From Bacteroidales bacterium (GTDB taxonomy: Bacteria > Bacteroidota > Bacteroidia > Bacteroidales > P3): 8,250 bases of DNA. The translations under genes and the position numbers were made by a program. Below are positions 1-7,196 of this stretch, in pieces (the stretch's first letter is position 1; the number at the start of each line of letters is the position of its first letter). The stretch covers positions 1-8,250 of the forward strand of contig DUQY01000155.1 in assembly GCA_012837565.1 (NCBI GenBank), given 5' to 3'. The notes under the pieces were generated by a model that was not told the DNA's origin, did not search any database, and saw only the letters and a list, made by a program, of their open reading frames with translations.

Positions 1-11
1 ACTCTTGTTAA

Positions 12-42
12 TTTGACAATTGAATTATTATTATTAACTTTG
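12..42 (+). promoter_or_regulatory. Bacteroidetes-type promoter for sdhCAB
   Basis: A TTTG at 12-15 is followed after 19 bp by TAACTTTG at 35-42. This matches the primary sigma (sigma-ABfr) consensus known from Bacteroides, TTTG then 19-21 bp then TAnnTTTG. Transcription would start near 47-50, leaving a leader of about 55-60 nt rich in A and T before the sdhC start at 106. The -33 region lies in the 12-mer AATTTGACAATT (10-21), which recurs exactly at the equivalent place before nrfH. The -7 element is flanked by two ATTATTATTA runs, which are probably only low complexity. Confidence 0.72.
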
Positions 43-105
43 CAAACATTATTATTACTATTAGGAAAATAAATATTATCTATATAAATAAAACGCAAAA
101 AGTCT

Positions 106-975
106 ATGAAACTAATAAAATTTGCCTCCATAACAAAAAAGATTGCACTTGCAGCTTTTGGATTATTCCTTCTGCTGTTTTTGCCAGTCCATTTAGGTAT
201 TAACTTATGCCTATTGAGAGAAGATGGTGGAGAGTGGTATCGAAATGCAAGTCATTTCATGGGTACAAACTACATTGTAAAAGTATTTGAAATAGTACTT
301 CTAGCATCTGTGTTATTCCACATAGTCATTGCTATACTACTGACTATTGAAAACTTATTAGCTCGTCCAATTCGCTACAAAGTGGCAACTAAAACCAAAA
401 CTCCATTTATGTCTCGTTACATGATTTGGACAGGTGGCGTTATTGCTTGCTTCTTAGTTATTCACTTTATCAATTTCTACTTTGTTAAGTTTGATTTGGT
501 TGAAGGAAAATACTCTGCAGATATGGAACAAGTTGATAAGCATTTCCAAGAAAAGGCTGTTAAACTTCAAAGCGGTGAGCTTAGTGAAACAGAACAAGCT
601 TCTCTTATGGCTCAATATCAAGCAATATCACAAGTTTCCATGGATAAAATGGATAAGAACAGAAAGAATTTGGTTAATTTAAGCAAAGATGAGGTTAAAC
701 TTTATTGTGGAGAAGACTTCAAGCATTATGAGCCAGACTTCTATAATATGAGTTTAGAGCTTTTTGCTAATAAAACATATTCTATTATTTACTTGTTAGT
801 GTTTGTTATTTTGGGTTTTCACCTATTCCATGCAATAGGTTCTTTAGCTCAAACTCTTGGACTTAATCACAAGAAATACACTCCAATTATAGATGTAGTT
901 GCTTTGGCTTATGCTGTTTTAATCCCATTAGGTTTTGCGGTTATTCCACTATGGCTTATGTTTATGATAAAGTAA
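106..975 (+). CDS. sdhC: Succinate dehydrogenase/fumarate reductase cytochrome b subunit (di-heme SdhC/FrdC type)
   Basis: This is the membrane anchor that exchanges electrons between menaquinone and the SdhAB subunits. Five transmembrane helices are visible, at about residues 13-35, 57-80, 105-127, 223-245 and 262-288. Candidate heme b ligands, placed from family spacing, are H29, H72, H120 and H239, one in each of the first four helices, as in di-heme type B enzymes. The basic N terminus and the basic loop at 85-104 put the N terminus inside. The C-terminal region with LGLNHKKYTP at 251-260 is typical of Bacteroidetes members. At 289 residues it is longer than the usual 200-230 for this family. 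The excess is a charged, Cys-poor, probably helical loop at about 128-222 between helices 3 and 4, predicted to be periplasmic. The start follows an A-rich leader with no clear Shine-Dalgarno, and the gene is first in the operon. Whether the complex works mainly as SDH or FRD cannot be decided from sequence. Confidence 0.93.
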   Translation: MKLIKFASITKKIALAAFGLFLLLFLPVHLGINLCLLREDGGEWYRNASHFMGTNYIVKVFEIVLLASVLFHIVIAILLTIENLLARPIRYKVATKTKTPFMSRYMIWTGGVIACFLVIHFINFYFVKFDLVEGKYSADMEQVDKHFQEKAVKLQSGELSETEQASLMAQYQAISQVSMDKMDKNRKNLVNLSKDEVKLYCGEDFKHYEPDFYNMSLELFANKTYSIIYLLVFVILGFHLFHAIGSLAQTLGLNHKKYTPIIDVVALAYAVLIPLGFAVIPLWLMFMIK

Positions 976-1037
976 TTTAAAATTACTAGTGGATAAAGAA
1001 GATTAAATTTAAAAATAAAAAATAAAAATAATAAGAT

Positions 1038-2975
1038 ATGAGCACACTTGATTCCAAAATACCAGAAGGTCAGCTATCGGAAAAGTGGACTAAATATAAG
1101 TCAAGTCAAAAGTTAGTTAATCCTGCAAACAAAAGAAAACTAGATGTTATTGTTGTAGGAACAGGCTTGGCAGGTTCATCGGCTGCTGCTTCATTAGGGG
1201 CTTTGGGTTTTAATGTTAAGATATTTTGCATATCAGACTCTCCAAGAAGGGCTCACTCAATTGCAGCTCAAGGAGGAATAAATGCAGCAAAGAACTATCA
1301 AAACGATGGTGACAGTGTTGAGAGATTATTCAATGATACAATAAAAGGAGGAGACTATCGTGCAAGAGAAGCTAACGTTTATCGTTTGGCAGAGGTTGCA
1401 AATAGTATAATTGACCAAGGAGTTGCACAAGGGATTCCTTTTGCAAGAGATTACGCTGGTCTATTAGATAATCGTTCATTTGGAGGATCACAAGTTAGTA
1501 GAACATTCTACGCTAAGGGTCAAACAGGACAACAGCTTCTTCTAGGTGCTTATTCTGCACTTTCAAAAGAAATAAAGGCAGGAACTGTTGAGATGTATGA
1601 AAGAAAAGAAATGATGGATCTTGTTGTGATTGACGGTCAAGCAAGAGGAATTATAACAAGAGATCTTCAAACAGGGGAGCTTGAACGTTGGAGTTCACAT
1701 GCAGTGGTTATGGCTACGGGTGGTTACGGAAACGTTTATTTCCTTTCAACCAATGCAATGGAATGTAATGGTTCGGCAGCAGTTCAATGTTACCATAAGG
1801 GAGCTATGTTTGCAAACCCTTGCTTTGTTCAAATTCACCCAACTTGTATTCCAGTTAAGGGTGACTACCAATCGAAACTAACTCTTATGTCTGAGTCACT
1901 AAGAAATGACGGAAGAATATGGGTACCAAAAAATATAGAAGATTCAAAAGCAATCAGAGAAGGAAAACTTAATCCAACTTCAATTAAAGAAGAGGATAGA
2001 GATTACTACTTAGAAAGAAGATACCCTGCTTTTGGAAACCTCGTTCCAAGAGATATTGCATCAAGAGCGGCAAAAGAGCGTTGTGATGCAGGATACGGAG
2101 TTGGAGCAGGCTTTGCAGTTTACTTAGATTTCAAAACTGCTATTGAGCGTTTGGGAAGAGATAAGATTCAAGAACGTTACGGTAACCTTTTCCAAATGTA
2201 TGAAAAGATTGTTGACGTTGATCCTTACGAAAACCCAATGATGATTTATCCAGCTGTTCACTATACAATGGGTGGACTTTGGGTAGATTACGACCTTCAA
2301 ACAACAATTCCAGGATTATTTGCAACAGGAGAAGCTAATTTCTCTGACCACGGAGCAAATCGTTTAGGTGCATCTGCACTTATGCAAGGTTTGGCTGACG
2401 GTTATTTCATACTTCCTTATACAATGCAAAACTTCCTTGCAGACAAAATTCACCAACCACGAGTTTCAATTGAAAACAAAGAGTTTGAACAAGCAGAAAA
2501 AGATGTTAGAACAAAACTTGAAAGCATAATGGCTATCAAGGGAGAAAAAACAGTTGATACTCTTCAAAGAGAACTTGGACACATTATGTGGGAATATGTT
2601 GGAATGGGAAGAAATGCTGAGAAACTAACTAAAGCAATCCCTATGCTAGCAGCTTTAAGGAAAGAATTTTGGTCAAATGTTAGAGTAACTGGCGATATGA
2701 CTTCAATGAATCCTGAACTTGCAAAAGCCTTACGCTTAGCAGACCATATAGAACTTTCACAAGTTATGGCAAAAGATGCTCTTCAAAGAGAAGAAAGCTG
2801 CGGTGGACACTATAGAGAAGAATATGTTACCGATGAAGGTGAAGCAAGAAGGGATGATGAGAAATTTATGTTTGTTGGAGTGTGGGAGTATAAAGGTGAA
2901 GGACAAGAACCAATAATGCATAAAGAAGAATTAAATTACGAGTTTATTAACGTTCAACAAAGAAATTACAAGTAA
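1038..2975 (+). CDS. sdhA: Fumarate reductase/succinate dehydrogenase flavoprotein subunit
   Basis: This is the catalytic subunit that interconverts fumarate and succinate on the cytoplasmic side of the membrane. The dinucleotide-binding fold has GTGLAG at 41-46. H73, in RRAHSIAAQGG, is the expected site of covalent FAD attachment. Further active-site residues, placed by comparison with E. coli FrdA, are H267 (QIHPT), R338 (VPRD, the proton-donating Arg), H408 (HYTMGG) and R442 (GANRLGAS). The C-terminal helical domain runs from about 480 to 645 and includes REESCGGHYREEY at 584-596. The 645-residue length is normal for Bacteroidetes members, which have a longer N-terminal leader (residues 1-33) than the E. 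coli protein. The gene lies 62 nt after sdhC, with an A-rich gap, and 1 nt before sdhB, which suggests translational coupling with sdhB. All key residues are present. In anaerobic Bacteroidetes this complex usually serves as a fumarate reductase, but that assignment is inference. Confidence 0.97.
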   Translation: MSTLDSKIPEGQLSEKWTKYKSSQKLVNPANKRKLDVIVVGTGLAGSSAAASLGALGFNVKIFCISDSPRRAHSIAAQGGINAAKNYQNDGDSVERLFNDTIKGGDYRAREANVYRLAEVANSIIDQGVAQGIPFARDYAGLLDNRSFGGSQVSRTFYAKGQTGQQLLLGAYSALSKEIKAGTVEMYERKEMMDLVVIDGQARGIITRDLQTGELERWSSHAVVMATGGYGNVYFLSTNAMECNGSAAVQCYHKGAMFANPCFVQIHPTCIPVKGDYQSKLTLMSESLRNDGRIWVPKNIEDSKAIREGKLNPTSIKEEDRDYYLERRYPAFGNLVPRDIASRAAKERCDAGYGVGAGFAVYLDFKTAIERLGRDKIQERYGNLFQMYEKIVDVDPYENPMMIYPAVHYTMGGLWVDYDLQTTIPGLFATGEANFSDHGANRLGASALMQGLADGYFILPYTMQNFLADKIHQPRVSIENKEFEQAEKDVRTKLESIMAIKGEKTVDTLQRELGHIMWEYVGMGRNAEKLTKAIPMLAALRKEFWSNVRVTGDMTSMNPELAKALRLADHIELSQVMAKDALQREESCGGHYREEYVTDEGEARRDDEKFMFVGVWEYKGEGQEPIMHKEELNYEFINVQQRNYK

Positions 2976-2976
2976 G

Positions 2977-3732
2977 ATGGATTTTACATTAAAAATTTGG
3001 CGTCAAGAAAACCAAAAAGCTAAAGGACGCTTCGAGACATATAAAATAAAAGACATTTCACCCGACTGTTCTTTCTTAGAAATGTTGGATATATTAAATG
3101 AAAGTCTTGTAGATAAATTATCGCATCCAGTATGTTTTGACAACGACTGTCGTGAAGGAATATGTGGAATGTGCGGATTATATATAAACGGACGTCCTCA
3201 TGGACCAGACGATGCAGTAACAACCTGCCAACTTCATATGAGAAAATTTGAAGGAGTTGATACAATAACAATTGAACCATGGAGAGCAAAACCTTTCCCT
3301 GTAATTAGAGACTTAGTTGTTGACAGAACTGCTCTTGATAAAATGATTCAAGAGGGTGGATATGTTTCAGTAACTACCGGAGGTATTCCAGACGGGAATG
3401 CAATTCCTATTCCTAAACATAAAGCAGACCAAGCAATGGACTCAGCATCATGTATAGGTTGTGGAGCATGTATTGCAGCATGTAAGAATGCTTCTGCGAT
3501 GCTATTTGTTGGTGCAAAAGTTACACAACTTGCTCTTTTACCACAAGGTAAACCAGAAGCAGCAATTAGAGTTCAAAAGATGGTTGCTAAGATGGATGAA
3601 TTAGGATTTGGTAACTGTACTAACACATATGCTTGCGAGGCAGAATGTCCTAAGGAAATTAAGCGTTCTAATATTTCAAGAATGAATCTAGAGTTTATTC
3701 TTGCAAAGATTGTTTCAGAAGAGACTATTTAA
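2977..3732 (+). CDS. sdhB: Succinate dehydrogenase/fumarate reductase iron-sulfur subunit
   Basis: This subunit carries electrons between FAD in SdhA and heme b in SdhC. The N-terminal ferredoxin-like domain has the 2Fe-2S ligands C58, C63, C66 and C84 (CREGICGMC plus a later Cys). The C-terminal domain has CIGCGACIAAC, with C159, C162, C165 and C169, and a second set C214, C220 and C224 ending in CPKEI. By family rules C159, C162, C165 and C224 bind 4Fe-4S, and C169, C214 and C220 bind 3Fe-4S. An extra C53 precedes the first cluster; I recall related Bacteroidetes proteins having it and do not assign it a role. The 251-residue length is normal. The start codon is 1 nt after the sdhA stop, so it is almost certainly co-transcribed. 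No intrinsic terminator with a T-tract is visible in the 103 nt after the gene. Confidence 0.97.
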   Translation: MDFTLKIWRQENQKAKGRFETYKIKDISPDCSFLEMLDILNESLVDKLSHPVCFDNDCREGICGMCGLYINGRPHGPDDAVTTCQLHMRKFEGVDTITIEPWRAKPFPVIRDLVVDRTALDKMIQEGGYVSVTTGGIPDGNAIPIPKHKADQAMDSASCIGCGACIAACKNASAMLFVGAKVTQLALLPQGKPEAAIRVQKMVAKMDELGFGNCTNTYACEAECPKEIKRSNISRMNLEFILAKIVSEETI

Positions 3733-3747
3733 GAATTTAGAGATGAA

Positions 3748-3781
3748 TTTGACAATTAATATATCAACATAGTAAGTTTTG
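3748..3781 (+). promoter_or_regulatory. Candidate promoter for nrfHA-ccsBA
   Basis: TTTG at 3748-3751 is followed after 21 bp by TAAGTTTTG at 3773-3781. This fits the Bacteroidetes consensus except for one extra T in the -7 element (or one mismatch, depending on alignment). Transcription would start around 3786-3790, giving a leader of about 45-50 nt. The -33 element sits in AATTTGACAATT (3746-3757), identical to the 12-mer in the sdhC promoter. The -7 element overlaps the dyad at 3777-3803. It is weaker than the promoter at 12-42, so read-through from sdhB may also feed this operon. Confidence 0.5.
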
Positions 3782-3803
3782 CTCTAAGATAACTAGAGTA
3801 AAA
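3777..3803. promoter_or_regulatory. Dyad over the presumed nrf transcription start
   Basis: The left arm TTTTGCTCTA (3777-3786) pairs with the right arm TAGAGTAAAA (3794-3803) across a 7-nt centre, with only one non-Watson-Crick position (G3781/T3799, a G-U pair in RNA). It overlaps the end of the -7 element and the predicted start site. There is no downstream T-tract, so it does not look like an intrinsic terminator for sdhCAB. An operator for a dimeric regulator is a reasonable alternative, but the regulator cannot be named. Confidence 0.35.
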
Positions 3804-3835
3804 ATAATTCAAACTAACAAATAATACGCTGTAAT

Positions 3836-4411
3836 ATGAAAAAGTTTTTGAGTTATTTCCCGTCTTGGCTAATTCTTCCATTATTTATAATTGGAGGAGT
3901 TATTGTAGGCCTTTCGTCCTACTCCTTCTACATGTCAAGACTCCACTCTTATTTATCTGATGATCCAGAGGGCTGTATTAATTGTCATATTATGGCCCCT
4001 TACTATGATGCTTGGGCTCATAGTGCTCATCGTGAAGTTGCAACTTGCAATGATTGTCACGTTCCTCATAATAACATTTTTAATCAATACTATTTTAAAG
4101 CAGTTGATGGTTTATTCCACTCAGCTGTTTTTACTTTTCATGCAGAACCTCAGGTCATCAGGCCAAGAAATGCAAGTAATAATGTTATTATGAATAATTG
4201 TATCCGTTGTCATGAACACCTAAACACTGCAGTCGTGAACACGGGTATGTACACCTATAATGAAGCAAAAGAAGGGAAAGCAAAGGTTTGTTGGGAATGC
4301 CATCAAGATGTTCCTCACACTAAATCAATCAATATATCTTCTTCCCCAAATTCTACTGCACCTCTTCCAAAATCCCCTATTCCTAGTTGGTTAAAAAATA
4401 AAATGAAATAA
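3836..4411 (+). CDS. nrfH: Cytochrome c nitrite reductase small subunit, tetraheme quinol dehydrogenase
   Basis: NrfH oxidises menaquinol in the cytoplasmic membrane and passes the electrons to NrfA on the periplasmic side. It belongs to the NapC/NirT/NrfH family. One N-terminal membrane anchor spans about residues 11-33. Four CXXCH motifs follow, at C47-H51, C71-H75, C122-H126 and C152-H156. M53, two residues after the first motif (CHIM), matches the Met that ligates heme 1 in NrfH of known structure. The 191-residue length is slightly above the Desulfovibrio and Wolinella proteins because of a Ser/Pro-rich tail at about 164-191 ending in WLKNKMK. It is the first gene of the operon, 103 nt after sdhB and 2 nt before nrfA, as expected for a tight NrfHA complex. 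No strong Shine-Dalgarno is seen. ATG 3836 is the only start that keeps the anchor intact. Confidence 0.95.
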   Translation: MKKFLSYFPSWLILPLFIIGGVIVGLSSYSFYMSRLHSYLSDDPEGCINCHIMAPYYDAWAHSAHREVATCNDCHVPHNNIFNQYYFKAVDGLFHSAVFTFHAEPQVIRPRNASNNVIMNNCIRCHEHLNTAVVNTGMYTYNEAKEGKAKVCWECHQDVPHTKSINISSSPNSTAPLPKSPIPSWLKNKMK

Positions 4412-4413
4412 TT

Positions 4414-5919
4414 ATGAAAATCATGCAAAAACTATCTGAAGCAATCAAGAATAGACCTATCATAGGTTGGTCTATATTTGCAGTCGTAATGGTCGCAGTA
4501 TTTCTTTTAGGCTTACTTGCAGCCTCAATAACTGAGAGAAGAGCCGAAATTGCCACCCTCTATAGCAATAAGAAGGTGGAAATTAAAGGAATTAACACTC
4601 ATTCGGAGGAGTGGGGAATTAATTATCCAAGGGAATACAATACTTGGAAGAAAACAAAAGAAATGGATTTCCAAAGCAAGCACTTAGGAAATACTAAGCA
4701 AGACGTCTTAGAGGCAAGACCTGAAATGGTTGTTCTCTGGGCAGGTTATTCATTTTCTAAAGACTATACCGCACCAAGAGGTCATGCTTATACAATAGAA
4801 GATGTAACTGAAACTCTTAGAACAGGAACACCAACAAGTGATAGTGATGGACCTCAACCAGCAACTTGTTGGACATGTAAGGGACCAGATGTTCCAAGGA
4901 TGATGAGCGAAATAGGGATAGATAAGTTCTATAAACAACAATGGGGAGCAATGGGAAAAGAAATAGTTAATCCTATTGGTTGTGCTGATTGTCATGACCC
5001 AAAAACTATGGCTCTAACAATAACTCGTCCAGCATTGATTGAAGCTTTTGCTCGTCAAGGAAAAGATATAACACAATCAAGTCCTCAAGAAATGAGAACT
5101 CTTGCTTGTGCACAATGCCATGTTGAATATCATTTCAAAAAAGACGGAAACTACCTAACCTTCCCTTGGGATGGAGGAATGACTGTTGAATCAATTGAAA
5201 AATACTACGATGAAGCAAATTTCTCCGACTGGACCCATGCACTTTCTAGAGCTCCTATGTTAAAGGCTCAGCACCCAGATTATGAATTGTTTTCTGTAGG
5301 ACCACACGCTCAAAGAGGCTTATCTTGTGCAGACTGTCATATGCCTTATATTTCTGAAGGAGGTATTAAATATTCTGATCACCATGTAATGAGTCCTCTT
5401 AAAAACATAGCATCAACTTGTCAGACCTGTCATAGAGATAGTGAAGAAAAGCTAATGGGTTATGTTTATGAGTACCAAGACAAGGCTCTTGAAATTAGAG
5501 ATAGATTAGAAAAAGAACTTGCAAAGACTCATATCATGGCAAAGACTGCTTGGGATAAGGGAGCAAGTGAAAAAGAAATGCAAGGCGTTTTAAAACTTCT
5601 TCGTCAATCACAGTGGCGTTGGGACTTCGTTGTTGCATCACATGGCTCAACCTTCCATGCACCTGTTGAGGCTCAAAGAATCCTAGCTCATGGTCTTGAC
5701 AAAGCAATGCAAGCACAACTTGAACTTCAAAAAGTATTATTCAACTACGGAGTAAAAGACGTTTCTATGCCAGATATTTCAACCAAGGCTAAGGCTCAGA
5801 AATACATAGGTCTTGATATGGCTAAGCTAAACAAAGAAAAGAAAGAATGGTTAAACACAACTCCTCCAAAGTGGTTAGAGCAAGCAAAAAAAGAAGGTAA
5901 ACTAACAACAAAACTATAA
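4414..5919 (+). CDS. nrfA: Ammonia-forming cytochrome c nitrite reductase, pentaheme catalytic subunit
   Basis: NrfA reduces nitrite to ammonium with six electrons in the periplasm. Five heme-binding motifs are present. C152-K156 (CWTCK) is the hallmark active-site heme with lysine as ligand. C190-H194, C232-H236, C305-H309 and C336-H340 are conventional CXXCH sites. Catalytic residues placed by spacing from the Wolinella enzyme are R136 (LRTG, 20 residues before the Lys), Y239 (CHVEYHF) and H298 (GPHAQRG); E238 is the likely calcium ligand. The N terminus has one hydrophobic segment at about 17-38 ending in AAS, which could be a cleaved signal peptide or an uncleaved anchor. The 501-residue length is typical of the family. 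The gene starts 2 nt after the nrfH stop. An in-frame ATG three codons later is a possible alternative start and would not change the mature protein. The Lys-ligated heme needs a suitable heme lyase, for which the downstream ccsBA pair is the obvious candidate. Confidence 0.97.
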   Translation: MKIMQKLSEAIKNRPIIGWSIFAVVMVAVFLLGLLAASITERRAEIATLYSNKKVEIKGINTHSEEWGINYPREYNTWKKTKEMDFQSKHLGNTKQDVLEARPEMVVLWAGYSFSKDYTAPRGHAYTIEDVTETLRTGTPTSDSDGPQPATCWTCKGPDVPRMMSEIGIDKFYKQQWGAMGKEIVNPIGCADCHDPKTMALTITRPALIEAFARQGKDITQSSPQEMRTLACAQCHVEYHFKKDGNYLTFPWDGGMTVESIEKYYDEANFSDWTHALSRAPMLKAQHPDYELFSVGPHAQRGLSCADCHMPYISEGGIKYSDHHVMSPLKNIASTCQTCHRDSEEKLMGYVYEYQDKALEIRDRLEKELAKTHIMAKTAWDKGASEKEMQGVLKLLRQSQWRWDFVVASHGSTFHAPVEAQRILAHGLDKAMQAQLELQKVLFNYGVKDVSMPDISTKAKAQKYIGLDMAKLNKEKKEWLNTTPPKWLEQAKKEGKLTTKL

Positions 5920-5957
5920 ATAGCTATTACATTACTAATATTTACTAACCATTAAAT

Positions 5958-7196
5958 ATGAATAAAGATAAGCGAAAGATTTGGCAACAACCATGGAGCT
6001 ATAAAGAAAGTCTAGTAATAGTACTTGGAATAATCATAGTTGGTTTTTCGCTTCAAACAACAATAGGTAGTTTTAATTTCTACTTACTAAGCTTTCCTTT
6101 TAATATATATATAGGAATAGGCATTATTATATTTTCTGTCCTATCCTCAATATTTAAAAGGAAGGCTTTCTTCAAATGGCTTACATCAGTCCATTTATCA
6201 GTCTCGCTTCTTATTGCAATAACCCTACTTGCACTCATAATGGGTCTAACAAGACAAGAAACAATACCAATAAATGAAACAACAAATATATTTCATCTCT
6301 TAGGATTTAATCAAATGACATCCTCATGGGCATTTGTACTTATTTACTTCCTAATCCTAATCTCACTTCTTTCAATCATTTCAAAAAGAAAGCCTACTCT
6401 CTCAAAGAAATATCTTGTTTTCATATTAAACCACTTAGGCTTGTGGCTCTTTCTTTTCTCCTCTGGTTTAGGCTATGCCGATATGAACCGTTATATAATG
6501 TATGTTGAGGTTGGAGAAACCCAGTGGAGGGTTTTCGATAAAGAACAAAAGGTTGAAGAGCTTCCAATTGCTATTCAGCTTAATGAATTTACAATAGAAG
6601 AATATATACCTAAGCTTGCCGTAATTAATAAGAAAACAGGAGAAGTACAACCCTCACCCAAACCACAGTACTACCAAATAGATACTAATACAAAACGAGA
6701 GACTAATCTCTTTGGCTATAAGATAACACGGGTAGAATATATTCATAATGCAGTAAGAAATTCTGATAGAACCTTTAAGGAAGTTCCAATGAAAGCCTCA
6801 ACTCCTGCAGCATTAGTTACAGTAAAAGGTAAAACCCAAAAGACCGAATGGGTATCCTCAGGAAGCTCCGTACAATTCCCTCAATCAATAGATTTAGACT
6901 CATCTTTTGCCCTTGTAATGACGCCCCCAGAAACAAAATCCTATATCTCAAATGTAGATGTTTACACAAAAGATGAAGAACATGTTCAAGGAGATATAAG
7001 AGTAAACCATCCAATGACAATAGGAAGTTGGAAGATATACCAATACGGCTACGATAATAATATGGGCAAACTCTCAACCTATTCAAGCTTTGAACTGGTT
7101 TATGACCCATGGCTAAAACTTGTATATATAGGAATAGGAATGATATTCTTAGGCTCAATATTTTTAATAATCTTTGGAATAAACTACAAGAAATGA
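5958..7196 (+). CDS. ccsB: Cytochrome c biogenesis protein, ResB/CcsB family
   Basis: This is one half of the System II cytochrome c synthetase, which carries heme across the membrane and attaches it to CXXCH/CXXCK apoproteins in the periplasm. Hydrophobic segments lie at about residues 18-37, 47-65, 75-97, 122-142, 152-173 and 386-408. A large soluble domain at 175-383 should be periplasmic. ResB-type signatures near the end are the stretch around NHPMTIGSWKIYQYGY (350-365) and the ELVYDPWLKLVY segment (379-390) just before the last helix. H79, at the start of helix 3, matches in position the helix-3 His proposed to ligate heme in fused CcsBA proteins; this is inference. The gene lies 38 nt after nrfA without a visible promoter or terminator. 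Its stop codon overlaps the ccsA start. No thiol-redox partner (CcsX/ResA) is seen in the window. ResB proteins vary a lot, so the family call rests on these signatures plus the adjacent ccsA. Confidence 0.88.
   Translation: MNKDKRKIWQQPWSYKESLVIVLGIIIVGFSLQTTIGSFNFYLLSFPFNIYIGIGIIIFSVLSSIFKRKAFFKWLTSVHLSVSLLIAITLLALIMGLTRQETIPINETTNIFHLLGFNQMTSSWAFVLIYFLILISLLSIISKRKPTLSKKYLVFILNHLGLWLFLFSSGLGYADMNRYIMYVEVGETQWRVFDKEQKVEELPIAIQLNEFTIEEYIPKLAVINKKTGEVQPSPKPQYYQIDTNTKRETNLFGYKITRVEYIHNAVRNSDRTFKEVPMKASTPAALVTVKGKTQKTEWVSSGSSVQFPQSIDLDSSFALVMTPPETKSYISNVDVYTKDEEHVQGDIRVNHPMTIGSWKIYQYGYDNNMGKLSTYSSFELVYDPWLKLVYIGIGMIFLGSIFLIIFGINYKK

Noticed and set aside
10..24. FNR/CRP-type operator at the sdhC promoter
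   Set aside because: There is a TTGAC half-site, but no matching half at the required spacing. The same bases are already explained by the -33 element.
3782..3803. Intrinsic terminator of sdhCAB
   Set aside because: The hairpin stem is AT-rich at its base, and an A-run rather than a T-tract follows. It overlaps the nrf promoter, which fits an operator better.
7109..7192. N-terminal extension of CcsA from the upstream in-frame ATG
   Set aside because: The 28 extra residues are polar, lie wholly inside ccsB in another frame, and come before the natural membrane-helix start. The ATGA overlap at 7193-7196 is a better start.
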